Source: an uncultured Bacilli bacterium (lineage in GTDB: Bacteria > Bacillota_I > Bacilli_A > RF39 > UBA660). From it: a stretch of 52,812 nt of DNA. Location of the stretch: assembly GCA_947631655.1 (NCBI GenBank), contig CANRME010000002.1, forward strand, positions 1 to 52,812. The letters run 5' to 3'. The translations under genes and the position numbers were made by a program. Below the pieces are notes generated by a model. It did not search any database, had not been told where the DNA came from, and saw only the letters and a list, made by a program, of their open reading frames with translations. Below are positions 25,073 through 32,479 of this stretch, one piece after another. Positions within the stretch are counted from its first letter, which is position 1. Each line of letters starts with the position of its first letter.

Positions 25073-25101
25073 ACTATTGCTCCTTAATATTATTCTAACT
25101 A

Positions 25102-25130
25102 AATATTACACCTTATAAGGTTTAAAGTCA
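25102..25130 (-). promoter_or_regulatory. Sigma-A promoter of the surface protein gene
   Basis: Minus strand: -35 TTGACT (25125-25130), 17-bp spacer, -10 TAATAT (25102-25107). The spacer contains the palindrome at 25109-25120. Confidence 0.75.
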
Positions 25131-25149
25131 ATACATCTATTTAGGTGTA
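25107..25149. promoter_or_regulatory. Operator region with two inverted repeats, probable XRE sites
   Basis: Two sites: ACCTTATAAGGT (25109-25120), a perfect 12-bp palindrome between -35 and -10, and ATACATCT-ATTT-AGGTGTAT (25130-25149), 7 of 8 matching. Both contain the half-site AGGTGTA or its complement. Binding would block the promoter of the surface protein gene and probably the regulator's own. Confidence 0.6.
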
Positions 25150-25176
25150 TGCAATAATCTAGTTATGGTGATTTTA

Positions 25177-25398
25177 ATGGATATATCAAGATTAAAAGAT
25201 ATTAGAGAAGATCGAGATTATAATCAAACGCAGATTGCAAAGATATTAAATACAACCCAACAACAATATTCAAAATATGAATTAGGTATTCAATTAATAC
25301 CAATTGATAGATTAGAAAAATTAGCTGATTTTTATGACTTAAGTATAGATTATATAATAGGAAGAACGAATGTGCGGAAACCTTATCCTAAAAAATAA
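25177..25398 (+). CDS. XRE-family helix-turn-helix regulator
   Basis: A small (73-residue) DNA-binding protein of the Cro/C1 type. The HTH is plain: QTQIAKILNTTQQQYSKYELG, followed by the usual I-P-x-x-R-L-x-x-L-A-D-F-Y-x-x-S-x-D-Y-I-I-G-R. There is no extra domain, so it probably acts as a simple dimeric repressor. The ATG at 25177 is chosen because GGTG lies ahead of it; the GTG at 25165 forms part of that site. It is divergent from the surface protein gene, and the intergenic region carries inverted repeats that are likely its operators; the same half-site recurs twice downstream at 25476 and 25509. Confidence 0.85.
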   Translation: MDISRLKDIREDRDYNQTQIAKILNTTQQQYSKYELGIQLIPIDRLEKLADFYDLSIDYIIGRTNVRKPYPKK

Positions 25399-25459
25399 AA
25401 TATTATTTTTATTCTTACCAATGTTCTTTTTTATTATATTTTTTGATGAAATAATTTAC

Positions 25460-25516
25460 AAAAGTGGGTGCAAAAAGGTGTAAATTAGAGCAAAAAGTGG
25501 GTGCAAAAAGGTGTAA
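25460..25516 (+). repeat. Two 24-bp direct repeats, period 33
   Basis: Copies at 25460-25483 and 25493-25516, both AAAAGTGGGTGC followed by AAAAAGGTGTAA. Each contains AGGTGTA, the half-site of the XRE operators. A TATACT -10-like box follows at 25522, so the second copy covers the -35 position. Confidence 0.75.
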
Positions 25517-25588
25517 GTATGCTATACTAATCATCAGGAAAAAAATATAATGATTTAAAAATTTTATTAGATTTTGATTTTGATAAAT

Positions 25589-26488
25589 ATGTACCCTATG
25601 GATTTTGAAGAGTTTTTAATTGCTTTTAATCAAGAAGCTTTGTTAGATAAAATTAAATATTGTTTTCAAAAGAATGAACCTATGGGTATTCTTCATAATA
25701 AAGCAGTAGATTATTATAGAAGATATTTATTATCAGGCGGAATGCCAGATAGTGTTAAAAATCTACTCAATTGTGGAGATGATTATTATAACTATGATTT
25801 AGCAATATTAGATAATATTATAGAAGACTATTTAAATGATATGAATAACTATGTTAGTAATTCTAGTGAAACTTTGAGAATTAGAAAGATATATAATTCT
25901 TTATCATCACAATTACAAAATACTTCTAAAAAATTTCAATATTCAGTTATTGATAATGGAGCTAAAGCAAGAGAATATGCACAACCATTAAATTGGTTAA
26001 TAGAAAGTAATATGGTCCAAATGTGTAAATGTGTTAAATTACCTGAAAAACCATTATTAGGATTTGTAGACAATGATACATTTAAAATATATTATTCTGA
26101 TGTAGGTGTATTTAATAGATTATTAAATAATGATATAAAAACGATTATTTTAGATGATATGAAAATTTACAAAGGAATTATTACAGAAAATTATGTTGCT
26201 AACGAATTAAAAGCTAATGGAACTGAATTATTATATTGGAAAGGGACTAGAAACTCTGAAATAGACTTTTTAATTTCCACAAGAAATGACGGAATAATAC
26301 CTATTGAAGTTAAAGCCGATATTCATACCCAATCCAAGAGTTTAAGCGTTTATAAAGATTTATATCATCCTAAATATATGATTAGAATTAGTTTAAAAGA
26401 TTTTGGATTTGAAAACGATATTAAATCTGTTCCTTTATATGCAACATTTTGTATTAATAATAAATATTTAGACCGTGATGAAAACTAA
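25589..26488 (+). pseudogene. C-terminal remnant of an AAA_14/DUF4143 ATPase
   Basis: The 300-residue reading frame begins exactly at the linker MYPMDFEEFL that, in full ATPases of this type, follows the AAA domain; the Walker A/B domain (about 150 residues) is missing. What remains is the helical middle part and the DUF4143 domain with a PD-(D/E)XK-like end (SEIDFLISTRNDG, then IPIEVKA), whose acidic and Lys residues are kept. There is no ribosome site before any start, and an in-frame TAG lies at 25568. A ribosome site with ATG-ATT-TAA survives at about 25536-25557, suggesting an internal deletion after the original start. The remnant may be unexpressed. It ends at a bidirectional terminator. 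Confidence 0.7.
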
Positions 26489-26509
26489 TTATAGTTATTC
26501 CAAAAAATT

Positions 26510-26532
26510 AAGCTGCGATTAAGCAGCTTTTT
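26510..26532. terminator. Bidirectional terminator
   Basis: Stem AAGCTGC / GCAGCTT, loop GATTAA, followed by T on the plus strand and AATTTTTT on the minus strand. It serves the DUF4143 remnant and the convergent 467-residue gene, whose stop codon lies within it. Confidence 0.75.
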
Positions 26533-27922
26533 GATTATAATAATTTTCTCGTATTTCTACAGGAGTCCACCCGTAATCAGTCCATATTCTTGAATTATTG
26601 TATATTTCCATAAGATACTCTATTAATTCATCTATGTTATTTTGATTTATTTCTAAATCAAAAGCTTCTAACATTTCTATTGATGGACCTACAGCACTAT
26701 TTCCTATTCTGTATATATGTGATATGGTTTCTACAATATTTTCAATTATATCTTCCGAGATATTATGTTTTTGTAAATATTTTTTAAATTTTAATATAGA
26801 TGGAGTTATTTCATAATAATCATAATTAGAATACTTAAGTAGTTCTTTTAATTTAATTGGTTTTCTTTCTATAGTTTCTTGGCGGTTAATGATATAATCT
26901 ATCATCTCGTTTAAATCCTCATCATTTAACATTTTATGAATAAAATATAAATTATTTTCTTTAAATTTTATATTTATGTTATCTATTCTATCGCAAAATA
27001 ATATACTATCAATTGGTATATCTAAATTGTATTTTCTATAATATAAATAATAGTTATGATACAAATCATCCAATGAAACAACTCCATATAGTTCAATCAT
27101 TGCTTTTAATAAAGTATATACTTTAGTGTTTTCTTCTACTATCTTATCAATAGTTTCTAGATTAATATCTTTAATAACATTATAAATGTCGTTAGTCATA
27201 GAAATATAAAATTTATCATTTCTTCTAAATAAAAATACTAAGCCGGACATATATAAGAAATGATATGTCTCCATACTTATATTATTATCTTGAATAGTAC
27301 CATTATTAACTACTAATTTTTTTAACAAGTCTAATTCTTCACGGGTAAATCTTTCAATTAAGTTAGTTAATATTTCTTTATTAGTAAGAGAATTATAAAT
27401 AATATTAACAAGTTCTTTTTTAGGTTTATTACTTAATTTATCAAGTTTTAATAGATAGCCAATATGTTTTAAATCTTTAATTGTTAAAACTTTTAATAAT
27501 TCTTTTAAGTCTTTTACTAGCGGAGCATTAGCGGCATTTTCTAAATTTATTTGAGCATCAACGGTCATATTATCAAATGTATGAGTAATTATTTCTTTGA
27601 TTTCAGTTGGTATATAATAGATATGGTTATCTACTGAACCATAGATAAATACAAAAAATGATTTTATGTCTTGATCATAAATATATATTAAATTAGTATT
27701 TTCAAATTTAATTAAATTTTCAAAATATATTTTTGTATGTATATCTTCCTTGGATATTTCTAAAAATGTTTTAAAAGAATCTAAGATATAATCTTTTAAT
27801 TCATATATATCATTAAGATCATATTTCTTTAGTGTTTCATTAATAAGTTCTTTATCTAATGCTTTTAATGATGATAATAAATCTAATTTGCCCTTTTTTA
27901 TTAAATACTTTTTATAATTCAT
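26519..27922 (-). CDS. Cytosolic helical protein of unknown function
   Basis: A 467-residue protein without signal or membrane helix; family not recognised. Residues about 145-180 (LTIKDLKHIGYLLKLDKLSNKPKKELV...) look like a SAP/Rho-N-type helix-extended-helix, a fold often used for nucleic-acid binding. The end, NSRIWTDYGWTPVEI, resembles the N-N-T-x-x-W-x-x-x-G-x-T-P-x-E tail of SEC-C-like hypothetical proteins. The rest is leucine-rich helices. AGAGGT ribosome site. It follows the small DUF6429-like gene by 24 bases and is probably co-transcribed with it and rpmE. Its last codons are identical in DNA to those of rpmE. Confidence 0.6.
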   Translation of the reverse strand: MNYKKYLIKKGKLDLLSSLKALDKELINETLKKYDLNDIYELKDYILDSFKTFLEISKEDIHTKIYFENLIKFENTNLIYIYDQDIKSFFVFIYGSVDNHIYYIPTEIKEIITHTFDNMTVDAQINLENAANAPLVKDLKELLKVLTIKDLKHIGYLLKLDKLSNKPKKELVNIIYNSLTNKEILTNLIERFTREELDLLKKLVVNNGTIQDNNISMETYHFLYMSGLVFLFRRNDKFYISMTNDIYNVIKDINLETIDKIVEENTKVYTLLKAMIELYGVVSLDDLYHNYYLYYRKYNLDIPIDSILFCDRIDNINIKFKENNLYFIHKMLNDEDLNEMIDYIINRQETIERKPIKLKELLKYSNYDYYEITPSILKFKKYLQKHNISEDIIENIVETISHIYRIGNSAVGPSIEMLEAFDLEINQNNIDELIEYLMEIYNNSRIWTDYGWTPVEIRENYYNQKAA

Positions 27923-27946
27923 ACTTACCTCTTCTACTTGTCAATG

Positions 27947-28210
27947 CTATTTAATATATTTAGTCATTACCTTTTTAGCTAACTCTTCGCCTTTATTAGT
28001 TAAAGATACTGATTTATTGGAATGTTTACTATAAAACAAATATCCTTTATTTGTTAATTCGTTCAAAATATCAAAGTCATATCCTTTCCAACAGTTTTTT
28101 ATTGTTACTTCTTTTATCCCGCCATTTTCGTCGTCAACATAAGCATTTTCTTCCCAGGAAGTTAAATACATAAGTAATAATGTTAATTCTTCTACTAATT
28201 CTTTATTCAT
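27947..28210 (-). CDS. Small DUF6429-like protein
   Basis: An 87-residue protein. It has the pattern of the DUF6429 family: a first helix E-E-L-T-L-L-L-M-Y-L-T-S-W-E-E, the core K-N-C-W-K-G-Y-D-F-D-I-L-N-E-L, and a winged-helix-like end (NKGYLFYSKHSNKSVSLTNKGEELAKK). The function is unknown; the shape suggests a small winged helix. The ATG at 28210 follows AAAAGG by eight bases. The longer reading from a GTG at 28249 has no ribosome site and would start inside the rpmE terminator, so it is rejected. Confidence 0.7.
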   Translation of the reverse strand: MNKELVEELTLLLMYLTSWEENAYVDDENGGIKEVTIKNCWKGYDFDILNELTNKGYLFYSKHSNKSVSLTNKGEELAKKVMTKYIK

Positions 28211-28228
28211 ATCTTTTACCTTTTCTAC

Positions 28229-28270
28229 ATTAAATTCAAAAAAAGCCACTAAGTATTAAGCAGCTTTTTG
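28229..28270 (-). terminator. Weak terminator after rpmE
   Basis: Minus strand: AAGCTGCTTAA pairs imperfectly with TTAGTGGCTT (with G-U pairs), followed by seven T. It overlaps the rpmE stop. It probably lets part of the transcripts continue into the two downstream genes. Confidence 0.5.
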
Positions 28271-28468
28271 ATTAAGACCAAATTTTTTGTTAAATTTTTC
28301 TACGGCACCTGTCTTTTTAGCACGACCTTGGTTACCAGTATAGAATGGATGACATTCACTACATACTTCTACATGAATTTCTTCTTTAGTAGACATAGTT
28401 TCGAATGTTGCACCACAAGCACATTTTACAACAGCTTTTTTAACATCTGGATGTATATTCTTTTTCAT
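28256..28468 (-). CDS. rpmE: 50S ribosomal protein L31, zinc-binding type
   Basis: Ribosomal protein L31 (70 residues), starting MKKNIHPDVKKAVVKC. It has the zinc ligands of the C+ type: CAC near residue 16-18 and CSEC near 36-39, followed by HPFYTGNQGR. Zinc-type L31 often serves as a zinc store and is exchanged for a C- paralogue under zinc starvation. The ATG at 28468 follows AAGGGAG; the 23-codon longer frame from 28537 would begin at the -10 region of the promoter and is rejected. The leader has a strong hairpin. Gene order (murA, then rpmE) recalls Bacillus, but rho is missing between them. Confidence 0.95.
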   Translation of the reverse strand: MKKNIHPDVKKAVVKCACGATFETMSTKEEIHVEVCSECHPFYTGNQGRAKKTGAVEKFNKKFGLNQKAA

Positions 28469-28486
28469 ACTAATGCTCCCTTCGCC

Positions 28487-28504
28487 ATGTATAATCTTAT
28501 ACAT
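28487..28504 (-). promoter_or_regulatory. Leader hairpin of rpmE
   Basis: Perfect 8-bp inverted repeat ATGTATAA / TTATACAT with a two-base centre, between the promoter and the AAGGGAG site, about eight bases from it. It may regulate rpmE as an RNA hairpin or as a protein-binding palindrome. Confidence 0.5.
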
Positions 28505-28525
28505 AGTAATTTCGTTTCTTGAAGT

Positions 28526-28555
28526 ATTATATATCATAAAGGCACTTTAATGCAA
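28526..28555 (-). promoter_or_regulatory. Sigma-A promoter of rpmE
   Basis: Minus strand: -35 TTGCAT (28550-28555), 18-bp spacer, -10 TATAAT (28526-28531). Confidence 0.7.
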
Positions 28556-28581
28556 TAGTTTTTTTAATTTTTGACACTTTT

Positions 28582-29136
28582 TTAGATATAATTTAGTTCT
28601 TTTAAGTAAGATAATAACTTGGAAGATATATCTTCATTAGAATTTAAATAAACAATATGATATTCATTAGCTAAATTTTTTAATGCTTTATTTAAAGTGT
28701 TAGATATACCGGGAGGAGATATATAGATTATATTTTTAGAATTAATTCTTCGTATATCTTTAAAAATTATTTCTAAATCAACCAGTATTTCTCTAGTAAC
28801 ATTAGAGTTATAACTATTGTTATCTTTTATTTCATCTTTACCAAGATGAATAATTATTAAGTCAGATTTGCGAATTAGTTGTTTAATATCATATTTATTT
28901 TCAATTAAGTAGTCTTTTAAATTTTCTATTTCAAAGTTATATTTAGATAGAGAAGTATCATAAGTAATTTTAGTATCTTTTAATGCGTTTTTAATAATAT
29001 TATTATAGTTAGATTCAGGTAAAGTGGTTTTATCATATATAGATAAAATATAAGGATTAGTAGGAGGAGCAGAATCATAAATTAAATAAACAATTAAAAT
29101 ACTTAAGATAATAAGTAGAAGAAGTTTAAATTTCAT
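28582..29136 (-). CDS. Membrane-anchored SGNH-like protein with degenerate active site
   Basis: A 184-residue protein with an N-terminal signal anchor (about 4-21) and an extracytoplasmic domain whose order of elements fits SGNH/GDSL hydrolases: a first beta strand (YILSIYDKTT) where GDS[LI] is expected, a later strand SDLIIIHLGKDEI where the G-x-N-D block is expected, and NIIYISPPG after it. The nucleophile Ser and the Asn are not conserved at these places, so esterase activity is doubtful. The family assignment is by pattern only. It follows murA after a terminator-like hairpin, with a GGTGAT ribosome site. Confidence 0.5.
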   Translation of the reverse strand: MKFKLLLLIILSILIVYLIYDSAPPTNPYILSIYDKTTLPESNYNNIIKNALKDTKITYDTSLSKYNFEIENLKDYLIENKYDIKQLIRKSDLIIIHLGKDEIKDNNSYNSNVTREILVDLEIIFKDIRRINSKNIIYISPPGISNTLNKALKNLANEYHIVYLNSNEDISSKLLSYLKELNYI

Positions 29137-29150
29137 ATAATCACCAAAAT

Positions 29151-29175
29151 AAAAATAATAGATTTCTCTATTATT
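29151..29175 (-). terminator. Terminator of murA
   Basis: Minus strand: stem AATAATAG / CTATTATT, loop AGAAAT, then TTT. It overlaps the murA stop. Confidence 0.65.
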
Positions 29176-30430
29176 CTATTTCGTTTACTTTAATTTTAGC
29201 ACCGACACCAGATAATTTTTCGACTATATTTTCATAACCTCTTAAAATATGTTCGGCAGCATTAATAGTAGTAATACCTTTAGCTGCTAAGGCGGCGATG
29301 ACAAGAGAAGCACCGGCTCTTAGGTCACTAGCTTCTACTTCTTTATTTAAAAAGATAGTAGGGCCATGAACGGAAATTTTTTCTTTGTTTTCCACACTAA
29401 TATTGGCATTCATTTTAACTAGATAAGGAACATGACCTAAGCGGTTTTCCCATATAGTTTCCGTAATAGTTGAAGTACCATTACATCTAGTTAAAACAGA
29501 GGCGAGCGGTTGAGCTAAGTCGGTAGGAAATCCAGGATAAAAAGTTGTCGTAACATTAATAGGATTATAAGTTTCTTTTTTAGTAATAGTTAGAGAATCA
29601 TCGTTTAAAGTATAATTTGCTTGCATTTCATCTAGAGCATGAAATAGGGAAGTTAGATTTTCTTTTTTGATTCCACTTATAGTTAAATTATTCCCCATTA
29701 AAGCGCCCGCTAATATATAGGTACCAGCTTCGATACGATCAGGAATAACAGATATTTTACCATTTTGATAAGTTGTTTTACCATTAATGGTTATAGTATC
29801 AGTCCCGGCCCCCGTAATATTTGCTCCTAAATTATTTAAAAATTCTGCTATATTTATGATTTCTGGTTCTTTGGCCGCATTATTAATATGCGTTATACCT
29901 ATAGCAGCAGTAGCTGCAATCATCAAATTAATTGTCGCACCGACACTTGGAACACGTAAGTTTATATCTGTACCTACTAAACCATCTGTTTTAATCGTAA
30001 TTTTATCATCTGTGGTAGTAATAGTAGCTCCTAAAGATTTGAAACCATCTAAATGAAGGTCGATAGGACGAAGACCAATATTACAACCACCAGGAATAGA
30101 CATTTCAACATAGTTATATTTAGCAAGTAAAGTTCCCATTAAATAATAAGAAGCTCGTAAACGTTTAGAAAGTTCTCCTGGAATAAAAGTGTTTTTAACT
30201 TCGGTAGTATCAATATTTAAAGTTTCATTTTCATAAGTTATATGGCAATTTAAAATTTTTAACATTTCTAATAAAGATGCGGTATCGCTTATATTAGGAA
30301 CGTTTTCAATTAGGGCATGAGATGGTGCAAGTAGAGCGATAGGAATTAAAGCAACCACACTATTTTTAGCTCCACTTATTGGAATTTTTCCAGTTAGAGG
30401 AGTTCCCCCTTCGATTATAATTTGTTTCAT
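29171..30430 (-). CDS. murA: UDP-N-acetylglucosamine 1-carboxyvinyltransferase
   Basis: First committed step of peptidoglycan synthesis: transfers enolpyruvyl from PEP to UDP-GlcNAc. The protein (419 residues) begins IIIEGGTPLTGKIPISGAKNS with the invariant K-N, and the catalytic loop PGGCNIGLRPIDLHL carries the Cys that fosfomycin attacks. Late motifs YPGFPTDLAQP and DLRAGASLVIAALAA are intact. The ATG at 30430 is used, eight bases after the fba stop; the GTG at 30439 is too near the GGA site. Its place next to fba matches Bacillus murAB/murZ; Bacillota often hold two copies, so this may be the second paralogue. Confidence 0.96.
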   Translation of the reverse strand: MKQIIIEGGTPLTGKIPISGAKNSVVALIPIALLAPSHALIENVPNISDTASLLEMLKILNCHITYENETLNIDTTEVKNTFIPGELSKRLRASYYLMGTLLAKYNYVEMSIPGGCNIGLRPIDLHLDGFKSLGATITTTDDKITIKTDGLVGTDINLRVPSVGATINLMIAATAAIGITHINNAAKEPEIINIAEFLNNLGANITGAGTDTITINGKTTYQNGKISVIPDRIEAGTYILAGALMGNNLTISGIKKENLTSLFHALDEMQANYTLNDDSLTITKKETYNPINVTTTFYPGFPTDLAQPLASVLTRCNGTSTITETIWENRLGHVPYLVKMNANISVENKEKISVHGPTIFLNKEVEASDLRAGASLVIAALAAKGITTINAAEHILRGYENIVEKLSGVGAKIKVNEIE

Positions 30431-30438
30431 AAACTTCA

Positions 30439-31281
30439 CTATCCTTTATTTTTACTGCCTAGGATTCCAATATAGGTTTTTACTTGTTTTTTAAGACTTT
30501 CTTCCCCAGATGAAATAATCTTGCGAGGGTCGTAGACAGCTATATTATTATTAATGAAGTCTCTAACACTTTTATTCCAAGCTAGTTGTAATTCCGTGTT
30601 AAAATTTATCTTACAAACTCCATTTTTAATACACTCTTTTAAAATATTTTCGGGTAAACCAGAACCACCATGGAGCACTAAAGGAATATTAAATGTTGTA
30701 CTTATTTCTTGCATTCTTTGAGTGTTAATCTTAGGTTCACCTTTATAGATACCATGAACGCTTCCTAAAGCGGGAGCATACATATCTATATTGGTATTAT
30801 TTAAAAATACTCGACTATCTTCTATGGTTGTATAATAAACTTCACTAGTTAAATTATCTTCCGTGCCACCAATGTGCCCCGTTTCGGCTTCGATTAGGGC
30901 ATCTTTACAATACTCACTTACTTCTTTAGTCATCTTTATATTTTCTTCTAAAGAGTAACGAGAGGCATCAATCATTATAGAACGGAAGCCAGCATCATAA
31001 GCTTTTTTACAATCTTCCACGTTATTAGCGTGATCTAGATGAAGCATAACAGGTATAGTGATATTTAAGTCTTTTATTAAGCCATTAACCATACCCGCAA
31101 TAACATCAAAACCACCCATGTATTTGGCAGCTCCTAAAGAGACACCTAAAAATACTGGACTTTTATTTGCTTCACATTCTTCTAGAATATATTTTGTCCA
31201 TTCTAAGTTATTGATATTAAAATGCGGAATAGCATAATGTTCATTTTGAGCTTTTAATAACATAGCACTATAAAGTTTCAT
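30439..31281 (-). CDS. fba: Class II fructose-bisphosphate aldolase
   Basis: A 280-residue zinc-dependent aldolase, splitting fructose 1,6-bisphosphate into glyceraldehyde 3-phosphate and dihydroxyacetone phosphate in glycolysis. Zinc-ligand and catalytic blocks are seen: MLHLDHANN (Asp and His), EAETGHIGG, APALGSVHG and LVLHGGSG, with KINFNTE near the end. Tagatose-bisphosphate aldolases are close relatives, but the position before murA, as in Bacillus (fbaA), supports the glycolytic enzyme. A sigma-A promoter lies just upstream. Confidence 0.92.
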   Translation of the reverse strand: MKLYSAMLLKAQNEHYAIPHFNINNLEWTKYILEECEANKSPVFLGVSLGAAKYMGGFDVIAGMVNGLIKDLNITIPVMLHLDHANNVEDCKKAYDAGFRSIMIDASRYSLEENIKMTKEVSEYCKDALIEAETGHIGGTEDNLTSEVYYTTIEDSRVFLNNTNIDMYAPALGSVHGIYKGEPKINTQRMQEISTTFNIPLVLHGGSGLPENILKECIKNGVCKINFNTELQLAWNKSVRDFINNNIAVYDPRKIISSGEESLKKQVKTYIGILGSKNKG

Positions 31282-31299
31282 ATAGTTTCACCTATATTG

Positions 31300-31328
31300 A
31301 TTATAAAGGAAAATAGGTAGTTTCGCAA
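31300..31328 (-). promoter_or_regulatory. Sigma-A promoter of fba-murA
   Basis: Minus strand: -35 TTGCGA (31323-31328), 17-bp spacer, -10 TATAAT (31300-31305); AGGTGA ribosome site follows. Confidence 0.75.
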
Positions 31329-31342
31329 ATAATAAGTCAGTT

Positions 31343-31879
31343 TTATTTACATAAATAGTAAAGTCCTAAAAGAATTAAAATAGTAAGACCTAGGTAATTC
31401 GCTTTTTTACCTAATTTAGAAGATACTTTTTTACTAATAATACATCCTAAGAAGGTAAAAAAGCCACTAGTTAAGGAGAATGTTGTTGAAGAAAGAAAAA
31501 AATTGGTAGTTATTGCAGGAAGGCCAATACCAGTAGTAAAGGAATCAAAACTTACTAAAACTGCAAATAAAAGATACCCAAAGATATTTAAAGAGAAAGT
31601 GGGTTCTTCTTTGGAAAACATATCATAAATAATTTTTAGGCCTAAAACTAGGAGAATAATACCTAGTAAATCATTAGGGTTGATAGGTAGGGTAGATATA
31701 GCTTTATTACCTAAAGCTAAGCCAAGTAGAGGAAGAAAGAAATGGAATATAGCAGTAGTTATACTAAAGAAAAAAATATTTTTTTTAGTGATATTTAGGG
31801 GACCAAAGGTTAGAGAAAGGGAAAATGCATCCATACTAAGAGCGATACCAACAAATAATATGGCTAAAAAATTAGACAT
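31343..31879 (-). CDS. mntP: MntP-type manganese efflux pump
   Basis: A 178-residue membrane protein with six helices. The family signature is duplicated: ALSMDAFSLSL in helix 1 and LVSFDSFTTGIGL in helix 4, each with the Asp thought to bind the metal. MntP exports Mn2+. In Bacillus the ortholog ywlD also lies near spoIIR. The AGGAGG site lies in the 3' arm of a hairpin with the spoIIR 3' end. I did not find a yybP-ykoY manganese riboswitch in the 41 bases upstream; there is no room for one. Confidence 0.85.
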   Translation of the reverse strand: MSNFLAILFVGIALSMDAFSLSLTFGPLNITKKNIFFFSITTAIFHFFLPLLGLALGNKAISTLPINPNDLLGIILLVLGLKIIYDMFSKEEPTFSLNIFGYLLFAVLVSFDSFTTGIGLPAITTNFFLSSTTFSLTSGFFTFLGCIISKKVSSKLGKKANYLGLTILILLGLYYLCK

Positions 31880-31881
31880 AT

Positions 31882-31917
31882 AAAAACCTCCTAATTAATT
31901 ATATAGAGAAGGTTTTA
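31882..31917 (-). terminator. Hairpin between spoIIR and mntP, terminator and site cover
   Basis: Minus strand: AAAACCT pairs with AGGTTTT around an AT loop; the 3' arm contains the mntP ribosome site AGGAGG and runs into TTTTTA. It can end spoIIR transcripts and also hide the mntP start site. Confidence 0.55.
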
Positions 31918-31920
31918 GTT

Positions 31921-32436
31921 TTATTTCAAATATTTACTAATTATTTCTTTTACAATAGATTTATATTCTACCGTATCGGTACCATATTTATCCTCATCAA
32001 TTAAGCATAAAGGCGGGTACAAAACACACCAATAGTTCGAACCTTCACCTTTGCCTAAAGTAATAACTAAAGACTCATATTTACCCGGATTATAGGTTTG
32101 GTTTAACAGCATCTTTTCAGGGAAAAAATTTTCTCCATAATTTAGGGAATAAGTAATGTTTAAGGTATTTAATTTTTCTTTAATTAGAGGTATGGAGTTG
32201 GTTATTTTAGTTCTAGTGTCTTCTAAAGTTTTTTCAGTAGATAATAGGGGAATTATTTCTTTTTTGACTAAATCTTTGACTTTAGCTTTATCTACTAACG
32301 CATTGGCACTATTATCAGCGGGAATTATTCGAAGTCTTATCGAAGAATTAGCAGGAATTAAGACATCTTCGGTTTTTGGTTTATATAAATTAATAAAAGT
32401 TATTAAAATAACTAAAATAGGAATTATTTTTTTCAT
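31921..32436 (-). CDS. spoIIR: Stage II sporulation protein R
   Basis: SpoIIR is the forespore-made signal that activates SpoIIGA in the mother-cell membrane, so that pro-sigma-E is cut. The 171-residue protein has an N-terminal membrane segment (about 3-18), the conserved IRLRIIPADNSANALVDKAKVK block, and the diagnostic GSNYWCVLYPPLC near the C-terminus. Length is close to the core of the family. In Bacillus it also follows prmC. A long hairpin separates it from prmC and holds its weak GGTG ribosome site, so expression is probably independent or restricted. No clear sigma-F promoter was made out. Confidence 0.92.
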   Translation of the reverse strand: MKKIIPILVILITFINLYKPKTEDVLIPANSSIRLRIIPADNSANALVDKAKVKDLVKKEIIPLLSTEKTLEDTRTKITNSIPLIKEKLNTLNITYSLNYGENFFPEKMLLNQTYNPGKYESLVITLGKGEGSNYWCVLYPPLCLIDEDKYGTDTVEYKSIVKEIISKYLK

Positions 32437-32440
32437 TTTA

Positions 32441-32472
32441 AAATATCACCACTTATATAGTGAGTGATATTT
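32441..32472 (-). terminator. Long hairpin between prmC and spoIIR
   Basis: Outer stem AAATATCAC / GTGATATTT (9 bp, perfect), inner stem CACT / AGTG with one bulged A and a short AT loop. Only four T follow on the minus strand, so it may be a weak terminator of the prfA-prmC unit. The spoIIR ribosome site GGTG is in the 3' arm. Confidence 0.55.
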
Positions 32473-32479
32473 ATATTAT

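Noticed and set aside
25460..25516. Two 24-bp direct repeats considered as a minimal CRISPR array
   Set aside because: Only two copies, spacer of 9 bases, no cas genes and promoter position; better explained as regulator-binding repeats.
26519..27922. 467-residue gene as a helicase or Rho-type factor because of a SAP/Rho-N-like segment
   Set aside because: No Walker motifs or other catalytic domains are present.
31880..31920. yybP-ykoY manganese riboswitch before mntP
   Set aside because: Only 41 bases are available, filled by one hairpin; the family needs about 100 bases and its conserved loops.
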